Source of the DNA: Nostoc sp. UHCC 0702 | Lineage (GTDB): Bacteria; Cyanobacteriota; Cyanobacteriia; Cyanobacteriales; Nostocaceae | Direction: 5' to 3' | NCBI GenBank assembly: GCA_017164015.1 | Contig: CP071065.1 | Span: 5,780,091 to 5,844,090, forward strand | DNA length: 64,000 nucleotides | Shown here: in pieces, positions 34,495-41,698 of the stretch | How the letters are laid out: each line of letters begins with the position of its first letter | Position numbering within the stretch: the first letter of the stretch is position 1 | Translations under genes and position numbers: made by a program | The notes under the pieces: model-generated | What the model was told of the DNA's origin: nothing | The model's input: only the letters and a program-made list of their open reading frames with translations | Databases searched by the model: none

Positions 34495-34924
34495 ACTTAC
34501 CAATATCCTCATTCCAAAGTTCCGGGTTAGATTCAATAAATTCACTCATCATCTGTTCGCATTCGTCAAGATTAAGGTCAATTACTTCCACCCCGTGGGA
34601 TACCATAAATTCTTTAGCGCCTGGAAAAGTGCGAGATTCTCCAGCGATAACTTTTTTAATGCCAAATTGCACCACTGCCCCAGCGCACAAATAACACGGC
34701 ATTAAGGTTGAATATAATGTTGTACCTCTGTAGCTGCCAATTCTACCGGCGTTACGAAGACAATCGATTTCGGCGTGGGTGACAGGATCGCCATCTTGCA
34801 CACGCTTGTTGTGTCCTCTGCCGAGAAGTTTGCCATCTTTGACGAGAACGGAACCAATGGGAATTCCGCCTTCTTGTCTACCTTGTTTTGCTTCTTGAAT
34901 TGCAGCTTCCATAAATTCGTCCAT
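34493..34924 (-). CDS. cytosine deaminase (yeast Fcy1-like, zinc-dependent)
   Basis: A 143-residue member of the cytidine/deoxycytidylate deaminase fold. Zinc and catalytic residues are in VTHAEIDCL near residue 50 (His and Glu) and MPCYLCAGA near 75 (two Cys). It resembles yeast cytosine deaminase rather than TadA: EGGIPIGSVLV and the C-terminal FIESNPELWNEDIGK are characteristic. It probably converts cytosine to uracil. The divergent nucleoside hydrolase starts only 16 bp away. The minus strand shows AAGGAG 6-11 nt before the ATG. With the neighbouring hydrolase and ribokinase it fits a nucleoside and base salvage group. Confidence 0.85.
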   Translation of the reverse strand: MDEFMEAAIQEAKQGRQEGGIPIGSVLVKDGKLLGRGHNKRVQDGDPVTHAEIDCLRNAGRIGSYRGTTLYSTLMPCYLCAGAVVQFGIKKVIAGESRTFPGAKEFMVSHGVEVIDLNLDECEQMMSEFIESNPELWNEDIGK

Positions 34925-34940
34925 TTTTTTATCTCCTTGT

Positions 34941-35864
34941 ATGTCAAAACAACTCGTATTAATGGATCACGATGGTGGTGTAGATGATTATCTAGCAACT
35001 ATGCTGCTGTTGACGATGGATCATGTAGAACTCCTCGGTGTTGTCGTCACTCCAGCTGATTGCTATGTCCAACCAGCCGTCAGTGCCACACGTAAAATTT
35101 TAGATTTGATGGGATTTTCTCATATCCCGGTTGCAGAAAGCACCGTTCGCGGCATCAATCCTTTCCCCTATCTTTATCGCCGTGATTCCTTTGTGATTGA
35201 CCATCTGCCCATTCTCAATCAAAACGAAATGATTACTACGCCTCTGGCGGCAGAAACAGGTCAAGATTTTATGGTAAAAGTGTTACGTGAAGCTTCCCAA
35301 CCTGTTACGCTGATGGTGACAGGGCCGTTAACCACCGTTGCAGTAGCCCTAGAGAAAGCACCAGACATTGAAGCCAAAATTCAAAAAATTGTCTGGATGG
35401 GGGGTGCGTTAAATGTTGGTGGCAATGTGGAGAAAAATTGGGAACCGGGACAAGACGGTTCTGCCGAATGGAATGTTTATTGGGACGCAGTTTCAGCGGC
35501 ACAGGTATGGAAAACGCAAATTGAAATTATCATGTGTCCCTTGGATTTAACTAATAATGTCCCAGTCACATCAGAGTTAGTCTACAAAATGGGGAGACAA
35601 CGCCATTATCCTATCTCTGATTTGGCGGGACAATGTTATGCACTAGTTATCCCCCAAGATTATTACTTCTGGGATGTGTTAGCAACGGCTTATTTAGGAC
35701 ATCCAGAATTTTATCAATTGCGCGAATGGGAAACCAAAATTATAACCACTGGTCTGAGTCAAGGACGTACTAAAGTAGTGCCTAGTGGTCGCAAGATTTA
35801 CGCGATGGATAAAGTAGATAAAGAAGCTTTTTACGCTTATATTTTGCAACAATGGGCAAGGTAA
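34941..35864 (+). CDS. nucleoside hydrolase (IunH family)
   Basis: A 307-residue calcium-dependent N-ribohydrolase that cuts nucleosides to a base plus ribose. The calcium-binding N-terminus reads MDHDGGVDDYLA (the DxDxxxDD motif of the family). Other features are VTGPLTTVAVALEKAP near 125, VWMGGALNVGGN near 150 and AEWNVYWDAVSA near 172. It ends with a normal C-terminus. Specificity for pyrimidine or purine nucleosides cannot be read by eye. It diverges from the cytosine deaminase gene with only a 16-bp gap between starts, so its promoter must lie inside that gene. Confidence 0.9.
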   Translation: MSKQLVLMDHDGGVDDYLATMLLLTMDHVELLGVVVTPADCYVQPAVSATRKILDLMGFSHIPVAESTVRGINPFPYLYRRDSFVIDHLPILNQNEMITTPLAAETGQDFMVKVLREASQPVTLMVTGPLTTVAVALEKAPDIEAKIQKIVWMGGALNVGGNVEKNWEPGQDGSAEWNVYWDAVSAAQVWKTQIEIIMCPLDLTNNVPVTSELVYKMGRQRHYPISDLAGQCYALVIPQDYYFWDVLATAYLGHPEFYQLREWETKIITTGLSQGRTKVVPSGRKIYAMDKVDKEAFYAYILQQWAR

Positions 35865-35909
35865 AAAACTAAAAAAATCAAATTAAATGTGAAGTTTGGT
35901 TGGTGATAC

Positions 35910-36170
35910 TCAAACTTGTGCCTCGATAACAATATCCTCAGCTTGTCTAATTTGATCCCAATCAATGACAGCAACCCACAACTTCTCCTTCTTGGAGAAC
36001 TGCACCACTCCATCAACTTCCAAATCTTCACTATACAATTTCAGTAATTGCCCATCCCGTAACTCAATACTCTGATTGGCTAAGTCTTCGATAGTACCAA
36101 TACAGTTCAAACGCAAACGCCCTTCGGCATCAGCATTGTGAAAATCTGCAAAAACTTTTGGAGTAATCAT
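35910..36170 (-). CDS. conserved-looking small hypothetical protein
   Basis: An 86-residue soluble, acidic protein beginning MITPKVFADFHNADAEGRLR and ending WDQIRQAEDIVIEAQV. It has a beta-rich pattern (IELRDGQLLKLYSEDL, KEKLWVAVIDWDQI). Such short proteins occur singly in cyanobacterial genomes, but I do not recognise a named family. The ATG at 36170 is clear. It is convergent with the nucleoside hydrolase gene, with a 45-bp gap. Confidence 0.7.
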   Translation of the reverse strand: MITPKVFADFHNADAEGRLRLNCIGTIEDLANQSIELRDGQLLKLYSEDLEVDGVVQFSKKEKLWVAVIDWDQIRQAEDIVIEAQV

Positions 36171-36484
36171 TTTAACTGCTCTAAACTATAACTGCTGTTG
36201 TGCTGGATTAGGAATAGTAGGTGTAAGAAGATGATTACGCTCTCCCTAAACTACCAATGCTTCATTTGGAATTCTTACCACAAGTTTAGTGTTTTCGATT
36301 ACTCCCTTCCCGCTAGAAGAATACTTATTTTTAACCGCAGAGGCGCAGAGGACACAGAGAGAGGAATGAATCAATATAGGTGATTTTAGCCTGGGAAGGG
36401 AGTAAAAATTATAATTTGGCTTGTACTTCATGATTCGCATTGTATACTACAAATTTAAACAATTTTTAGGCTAGGCGTAAATAT
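36171..36484. other. intergenic region
   Basis: About 310 bp between divergent genes. It includes a copy of the ACCGCAGAGGCGCAGAGGA cyanobacterial dispersed repeat at 36333-36352 and an AT-rich stretch before 36485. No gene was recognised. Confidence 0.55.
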
Positions 36485-38122
36485 ATGTCAATTGAAGTAG
36501 TTAAAATTACCTCGGCTCAATTAAAACAAATACTTTTAACTGAAGAAAGCCATTTCCGCGATCTAAAGTCGATAGATATACAGCCAGGAAAATTATGTAA
36601 GTTTATTTCTGGGTTTGCCAATGCTGATGGAGGAGAACTTTTTATTGGCATTGATGAACGTACTATAGAAGGCAAAAAAATAAGATATTGGCGAGGTTTT
36701 GCTGATCAGGAATCCGCAAATGGGCATTTACAAATTTTTGAACAACTTTTTCCCCTTGGAGATGGTTATTCATATACATTTCTTATTTCTGAAGACTCTC
36801 CTGGTTTGGTTTTGCAAGTAACTATTTTAAAATCACGAGGAGTAGTGGAGGCTTCCGATGGTGTTCCATATTTAAGGCGTGGGGCACAAACTCTACCAAT
36901 TAAAACCGAAAAAGCTTTAGAAAGATTAAGACTTGACAAAGGTATCGAGTCATTTGAGAAAAGAACTATTGATGTAGATATTGAGGTAATTACAACCTCA
37001 CAGGTAATGTCCCAATTTATAAAAGCCGTAGTTCCAACTTCTGAGGCTGAATTGTGGCTCAACAAACAACAATTAATTCAAAAGAAGAAACCAACAGTTG
37101 CAGGAGTTTTACTATTTGCTGATGAACCTCAAGCTATTATTCCAAAGCATTGTGGAATTAAAATTTACCGATACAGAACAAAACAAATAGAGGGAACAAG
37201 AGACACACTTGCCTTTAATCCAATAACTATTGAAGGCTGTCTATATGATCAAATTCAGGAAGCAGTAGCTAAAACAATAGAAATTGTTGAAGAAATTCCA
37301 AAAGTAGGAGATAAAGGATTAGAATCAATCAGCTATCCGCAAGAAGCTATTCATGAAATTATCACAAATGCTTTACTACATAGAGACTATAGTATAGCAT
37401 CTGATACTCACATTCGCATTTTTGACAATCGAATTGAAATTGAAAATCCAGGCAGATTGCCTGGTCATATTACTGTAAAAAATATTCTCAAAGAGCAGTA
37501 TGCACGAAACGGAGCTATTGTTCGTATAATCAACAAATTTCCCGAACCACCAAATAAAGATGTTGGAGAAGGTTTGAATACTGCTTTCCAGGCAATGGCT
37601 AGGTTAAGACTGCAACCTCCTGAGATACATGAAACCGAAACTTCTGTAGCTGTATATATTAAACACGAGCCTTTGGCTTCAGTAGAAGCAACAATAATGT
37701 TATATTTAGAACATAATCGTGAGATTACTAATAAAATTGCTCGAAAAGAAACGGGAATTGCTTCAGAAGCAACTATTAAACAAGCATTTTATAAATTAAG
37801 AAATAGTGGACTTATTGAGGCTGTTCCTGGGAAAGCAAAAAATAATGCAGCTTGGCGTAAAGTTGGAAGTTTTGATAACAATTTAGAAAACACAATCTCA
37901 ATATATGACATGTACCCAGAGTATGAGCGCTTAATCATGGATTATCTTGTAGATCATGAACAGATAACTAATCGTATTGCTCGAGAATTGACTGGAGCTG
38001 AATCAGGTACAGCAATAACAAATATTTTCAAGAAATTACGTAAGAGAAAAATTATAGAAATCGTGCCAGAAACATGGGGTAACAGTGCTGTATGGCGCAA
38101 AGTTTTCAGCAGAGATATGTAA
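36485..38122 (+). CDS. AlbA_2 (Schlafen-type) ATP-binding protein with tandem winged helices
   Basis: A 545-residue protein. Residues ~10-130 form an AlbA_2 domain (ESHFRDLKSIDIQPGKLCKF, ANADGGELFIGIDE). Residues ~255-400 form a GHKL-type ATPase (HATPase_c_4), with the N-box EIITNALLHRDY near 295 and the G1-like DNRIEIENPGRLPG near 318. The C-terminal ~145 residues hold two homologous winged-helix segments (ITNKIARKETGIASEATI and ITNRIARELTGAESGTAI, each ending in AWRK or VWRK). This combination is found in putative transcription regulators and in genes near defence islands. The gene stands alone and is AT-rich. A regulator or defence role is inference; no partner gene supports either. Confidence 0.8.
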   Translation: MSIEVVKITSAQLKQILLTEESHFRDLKSIDIQPGKLCKFISGFANADGGELFIGIDERTIEGKKIRYWRGFADQESANGHLQIFEQLFPLGDGYSYTFLISEDSPGLVLQVTILKSRGVVEASDGVPYLRRGAQTLPIKTEKALERLRLDKGIESFEKRTIDVDIEVITTSQVMSQFIKAVVPTSEAELWLNKQQLIQKKKPTVAGVLLFADEPQAIIPKHCGIKIYRYRTKQIEGTRDTLAFNPITIEGCLYDQIQEAVAKTIEIVEEIPKVGDKGLESISYPQEAIHEIITNALLHRDYSIASDTHIRIFDNRIEIENPGRLPGHITVKNILKEQYARNGAIVRIINKFPEPPNKDVGEGLNTAFQAMARLRLQPPEIHETETSVAVYIKHEPLASVEATIMLYLEHNREITNKIARKETGIASEATIKQAFYKLRNSGLIEAVPGKAKNNAAWRKVGSFDNNLENTISIYDMYPEYERLIMDYLVDHEQITNRIARELTGAESGTAITNIFKKLRKRKIIEIVPETWGNSAVWRKVFSRDM

Positions 38123-38209
38123 CCTGCTTTTAGAGTAATTTAGACTCATTTATAGCCTACGAATTCAAGCATTATAAGTAGTACAAAAAATATCAATCAA
38201 ATTTATTTT

Positions 38210-38761
38210 TTAATAGTTGATAACAGTTAAACCTAATAATAAAGCTGCAACAGTTCCTGCAACAGAAATCTCACCTTGGCGAATTTTATCTAAAATTGAC
38301 TCTACAGGAATTAATAAAATTTCGATTTCTTCTGTAATATCTAGATTTTGTTCTCCAGTTTTTATCACATTTTCAGCTAAAAACAAATGTATTTGATTGG
38401 TATCTTTACTTGGCTTATCATATAGTGTTCCGATTTTTTTCACTTGTTGGGCAGTATAACCAGTCTCTTCTTGCAGTTCTCTAATAGCTGCTGATTCAGC
38501 AGTTTCTTGTGATGGATCAAAATTACCAGCAGGAAGTTCTATAAAAAAATCTCCTACTGCGTGTCTGTATTGACGGACAAAAATCACTTCTTTGTTGCTG
38601 GTGATAGGTAAAATTAGGGCAATTTCTGGTTTAATATAAACAAAATAATCATCTATAACTTTTCCATTGGGTAATTCTATCTCGTCTTGTCTGACCTGGC
38701 ACCAGGGGTGATTTAATACCATTTGGGTTTTTAAGGTTTTCCATTTTTTGAATTTGTTCAT
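38210..38761 (-). CDS. Nudix hydrolase (ADP-ribose pyrophosphatase-like)
   Basis: A 183-residue enzyme expected to hydrolyse ADP-ribose or another nucleoside diphosphate derivative. The Nudix box is GNFDPSQETAESAAIRELQE followed by ETGY; the REL-x-EE-x-G core is intact, while the spacing from the first Gly to the Glu is one residue longer than the textbook pattern. ELPAGNFD before it and RQYRHAVGDF upstream are typical of ADP-ribose-type members. It is convergent with the AlbA_2 gene. With the nucleoside genes nearby it may be a general housekeeping nucleotide-cleaning enzyme. Confidence 0.88.
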   Translation of the reverse strand: MNKFKKWKTLKTQMVLNHPWCQVRQDEIELPNGKVIDDYFVYIKPEIALILPITSNKEVIFVRQYRHAVGDFFIELPAGNFDPSQETAESAAIRELQEETGYTAQQVKKIGTLYDKPSKDTNQIHLFLAENVIKTGEQNLDITEEIEILLIPVESILDKIRQGEISVAGTVAALLLGLTVINY

Positions 38762-38897
38762 AGATGAATTAGCAAATGAAATCTCGCTAAATATTTTGGC
38801 AAAAAAATATGAATGTAAAAAAGTATAACAGATACCTCAGATCATCTAGAATTTGAACTTACACTGTTTTTGCTCTAGCCAAAGATTGAGCAGACTT

Positions 38898-39950
38898 ATG
38901 CAAGTTGAAGTAGATTTATTCACGGTTAACAAGCGATTCCCCTTGACCATTAGTCGCGGCACCACGGCGCAGACAACGAATGTATGGGTGAGGATTTTGC
39001 ACGATGGTCTCGAAGGCTGGGGTGAAGCGTCGCCATTTGGGGTTGGCAATCATTCGCAATCAACTGATACAATCAAAAACTGCTTGCTGCAACTCGTACC
39101 AGTGTTAGAAACATTCAGCCCTTTGCAACGCCAGCAAATTGAGCAAATTTTCATCAAACTGCAGGTTCCTTCAGGTGTGAGGGCGGCGCTGGATATTGCC
39201 ATGCATGACTGGTTAGGTAAGCGTGTGGGGTTACCTTTGTGGCAACTGTGGGGACTCGATCGCAATGTCATAGTACCAACTTCAGTCACAATTGGCATTA
39301 ATTCGCCAGAAGTAGCCAAAGCAAGGGTACGGGACTGGTTGCAACATCTCGATGTTCGCCTTTTGAAGGTGAAGTTAGGAAATCCCGATGGCATAGAAGC
39401 CGATCGCAAAATGCTATTAGCAGTCAAAGAAAAAGCACCAAATCTCGAAATATTCGTAGATGCTAACGGGGGTTGGAGTTTGACAGATGCCATAGAAATG
39501 TGCAATTGGTTAGCCGATTTAGGTATAAAGTATGTAGAACAGCCACTACTACGGGGACAGGAAAAGAGTTTAGCAGAACTCAAGGAGCTATCGCCCCTAC
39601 CAATCTTTGTAGATGAAAGTTGCTTTACCAGTTCTGATATTCCCCATCTGGCAAACTACGTGGATGGTATCAATATCAAACTCATGAAATCAGGGGGCCT
39701 AACCGAGGCAATGCGGATGGTACATACAGCACGCGCCTGTGGGTTACAAGTGATGTTCGGCTGCTATTCTGACAGTTCGCTGTCCAATACAGCAGCAGCA
39801 CAACTCGCACCATTGGCTGATTATTTAGATTTAGACAGTCACCTCAACTTAACCGATGACCCCTTTACAGGTGCATTGGTTAAAGAGGGGAGAGTGTTAC
39901 CAAACGATTTACCAGGCTTGGGGGTGCAATACAGTGCGTCTGCCACTTAA
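38898..39950 (+). CDS. enolase-superfamily epimerase (dipeptide epimerase / N-acetyl-glutamate racemase-like)
   Basis: A 350-residue member of the mandelate-racemase/muconate-lactonizing subgroup. The ATG at 38898 gives normal length. Visible residues: KVKLGNPDGIEADRK near 155 (catalytic Lys of the KxK motif), EIFVDANGGWS near 182, KYVEQPL near 213 and FVDESC near 236 (metal ligands Asp, Glu, Asp), and INIKLMKSGG near 258 (second catalytic Lys). The family includes L-Ala-D/L-Glu epimerase and DgcA (N-acetyl-D-glutamate racemase). The next gene, a DUF1611 protein, overlaps it by 17 bp, which favours the DgcA/DgcN type function. Confidence 0.88.
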   Translation: MQVEVDLFTVNKRFPLTISRGTTAQTTNVWVRILHDGLEGWGEASPFGVGNHSQSTDTIKNCLLQLVPVLETFSPLQRQQIEQIFIKLQVPSGVRAALDIAMHDWLGKRVGLPLWQLWGLDRNVIVPTSVTIGINSPEVAKARVRDWLQHLDVRLLKVKLGNPDGIEADRKMLLAVKEKAPNLEIFVDANGGWSLTDAIEMCNWLADLGIKYVEQPLLRGQEKSLAELKELSPLPIFVDESCFTSSDIPHLANYVDGINIKLMKSGGLTEAMRMVHTARACGLQVMFGCYSDSSLSNTAAAQLAPLADYLDLDSHLNLTDDPFTGALVKEGRVLPNDLPGLGVQYSASAT

Positions 39951-40980
39951 TCAACGAGTAGCTATCTTACTCCATGAGGGATGTAATGGAACTCATGGTA
40001 AAACTGGGCTGGCAATTTTACGCTACAGTGAAGCTCCAATCGTAGCAGTAATCGATCGCGAGTGTGCCGGTAAATCCTTAAGCGAAATCACAGGTCTGAA
40101 GCGTGATGTGCCGATTGTCGCATCGGTAGCAGCAGCGCTAGAGTATAAACCTGAAGTTTTAGTAATTGGCATTGCCCCCAAAGGTGGTGCTGTACCAGAT
40201 GATTACTGGCTAGACATTAAAAATGCACTCTTAGCGGGAATGTCCTTGGTGAACGGGTTGCACACACCATTAGCAAATATGCCAGAGTTAAACGCACTGC
40301 TAAAACCAGGGCAATTAATTTGGGATGTGCGTAAAGAACCACCTAATTTAGAAGTTGCTGAAGCAAAGGCACGCAGCCTTCCCTGTCGGCGAGTGTTGAC
40401 TGTGGGAACTGACATGGCTATTGGCAAAATGTCAACTAGCCTAGAGTTACATTGGGCATCACGCTTGCGGGGCTGGCGTTCTAAGTTTGTGGCTACAGGT
40501 CAAACTGGTGTGATGTTAGAAGGCGACGGTGTGGCTTTAGATGCCGTGCGGGTAGACTTTGCCGCTGGTGCTGTAGAACAGGCGGTATTACGCTATGGTA
40601 AAAATTACGACATTCTGCACATCGAAGGACAAGGTTCACTGCTACATCCTGGCTCAACTGCAACCTTACCCCTACTTCGAGGTTCCCAACCAACGCAACT
40701 GGTACTAGTACATCGCGCAGGACAAAATCATGTGCGTAATTATCCTCATGTACCAATTCCACCTTTACCAAAGGTAATTCAGCTTTATGAGATTGTGGCT
40801 AGTGCAGGTGGAGCCTTTGCAACTGTGCCTGTAGTGGCTGTAGCGTTAAATACTGCTCATTTAGATGAAATTGCGGCTAAAGAAGCGATCGCCCAAACAA
40901 CAGCAGAAACCGGGCTACCCTGCACCGATGCAGTGCGTTTTGGTGCTGGGGTGCTATTGGATGCAGTGCTGAATAGTTAG
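39934..40980 (+). CDS. DUF1611 family protein (DgcN-like, putative D-glutamate N-acetyltransferase)
   Basis: A 348-residue cytosolic protein with an N-terminal Rossmann-like part (APIVAVIDRECAGKS near 28, PEVLVIGIAPKGG near 68) and a C-terminal P-loop-like part (TVGTDMAIGKMSTSLEL near 155, QTGVMLEGDG near 188, LHIEGQGSLLHPG near 228). The GTG at 39934 is chosen as start: it gives family length and overlaps the epimerase stop. Family members have been shown to act with DgcA in D-glutamate conversion, and the overlap indicates translational coupling. Whether the cyanobacterial pair acts on D-Glu, on cell-wall peptides or on another N-acyl amino acid is not known from sequence. Confidence 0.85.
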   Translation: MRLPLNQRVAILLHEGCNGTHGKTGLAILRYSEAPIVAVIDRECAGKSLSEITGLKRDVPIVASVAAALEYKPEVLVIGIAPKGGAVPDDYWLDIKNALLAGMSLVNGLHTPLANMPELNALLKPGQLIWDVRKEPPNLEVAEAKARSLPCRRVLTVGTDMAIGKMSTSLELHWASRLRGWRSKFVATGQTGVMLEGDGVALDAVRVDFAAGAVEQAVLRYGKNYDILHIEGQGSLLHPGSTATLPLLRGSQPTQLVLVHRAGQNHVRNYPHVPIPPLPKVIQLYEIVASAGGAFATVPVVAVALNTAHLDEIAAKEAIAQTTAETGLPCTDAVRFGAGVLLDAVLNS

Positions 40981-41099
40981 GTGTAGGTTTTGCTCACATC
41001 CAAATCAGTTGAGAAACTCGCTGGCAACAGCGGGTTTATATTTGTCATTTTGAACAGACCCATTGTGGTGCAATAGCCTCTGCTACCAAACGCGCTATT

Positions 41100-41129
41100 A
41101 ATACCCCCCAGTCAGGTGGGGGTTATTTT
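41100..41129 (+). terminator. possible terminator hairpin after the DUF1611 gene
   Basis: AATACCCCCC pairs imperfectly with GGGGGTTATT around a short loop, followed by TTTTG. It lies 120 bp after the DUF1611 stop codon. Confidence 0.4.
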
Positions 41130-41245
41130 GATGGCAATCAAGCTCAAAAACTGCGCTTTTGCAAGCTTTAGCAGATTTGCCTCAGCCTCTCATCGCTGAT
41201 AAGACATTTTTATCGCTACTATTAATCTTTTTTTGTCAAGTCCTA

Positions 41246-41274
41246 TTGACTTTTTGTAACAATTTTGTTAAATT
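41246..41274 (+). promoter_or_regulatory. candidate psb34 promoter
   Basis: TTGACT and TAAATT hexamers separated by 17 bp, 35 bp upstream of the psb34 ATG. The match to the sigma-70 consensus is moderate, and it was picked by position and spacing only. Confidence 0.35.
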
Positions 41275-41308
41275 TAGTTACATAAGTTAACAAGCAAGAG
41301 AAAAAACT

Positions 41309-41479
41309 ATGTATACCACAGTTAATGAAGACGGCGTTCTCAACAACTACGCAACCGAACCCAAAATGTATTACGCTGATTACCCTGCTATTTGGCAACA
41401 ACGTAAATACGTCATCCAAGGTGTTTTCGCTTCTTTAATCGTTACTACTTTAGTTTTGGTTGGTTTAAGTGTTAGCTAA
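41309..41479 (+). CDS. psb34: Psb34 (ssl1498 family light-harvesting-like protein)
   Basis: A 56-residue thylakoid protein from the ATG at 41309. It starts MYTTVNEDGVLNNYATEPKM, continues with the YYADYPAIWQQRKYVIQG segment typical of the family, and ends with one membrane helix (VFASLIVTTLVLVGLSV). Psb34 associates with CP47-containing photosystem II assembly intermediates and competes with high-light-inducible proteins. The gene is short and easily missed. It has its own promoter-like sequence and a clear terminator, so it is monocistronic, as elsewhere in cyanobacteria. Confidence 0.9.
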   Translation: MYTTVNEDGVLNNYATEPKMYYADYPAIWQQRKYVIQGVFASLIVTTLVLVGLSVS

Positions 41480-41535
41480 GATTTTCTGACTTCTATATCG
41501 CTGTATCTCATCGTCATTCCTACCTCGATCCCTTA

Positions 41536-41569
41536 CCTCGGCTAGTTTCGCCGGGGTTTTTTGTTTTTT
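41536..41569 (+). terminator. intrinsic terminator of psb34
   Basis: Stem CCTCGGC / GCCGGGG (one G-T pair) with a 7-nt loop, followed by TTTTTTGTTTTTT. This is a classical intrinsic terminator 57 bp after the psb34 stop. Confidence 0.85.
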
Positions 41570-41698
41570 AGCCATGCAAAAATTTGGCAAAACCAGCAAT
41601 CTTTCCCCATTCCCCAACCTGAAGTTAAGTACTAGTCGGATGAGGGCGATCGCTCATAACATTTAAACAAAGAGCCTTTTGCATAATTGGATCTGAGC

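Larger units (their letters stand above)
40981..41308. other. intergenic region upstream of psb34
   Basis: About 330 bp containing an imperfect hairpin (see 41100-41129) and a promoter-like sequence before psb34. No other gene was recognised. Confidence 0.55.
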
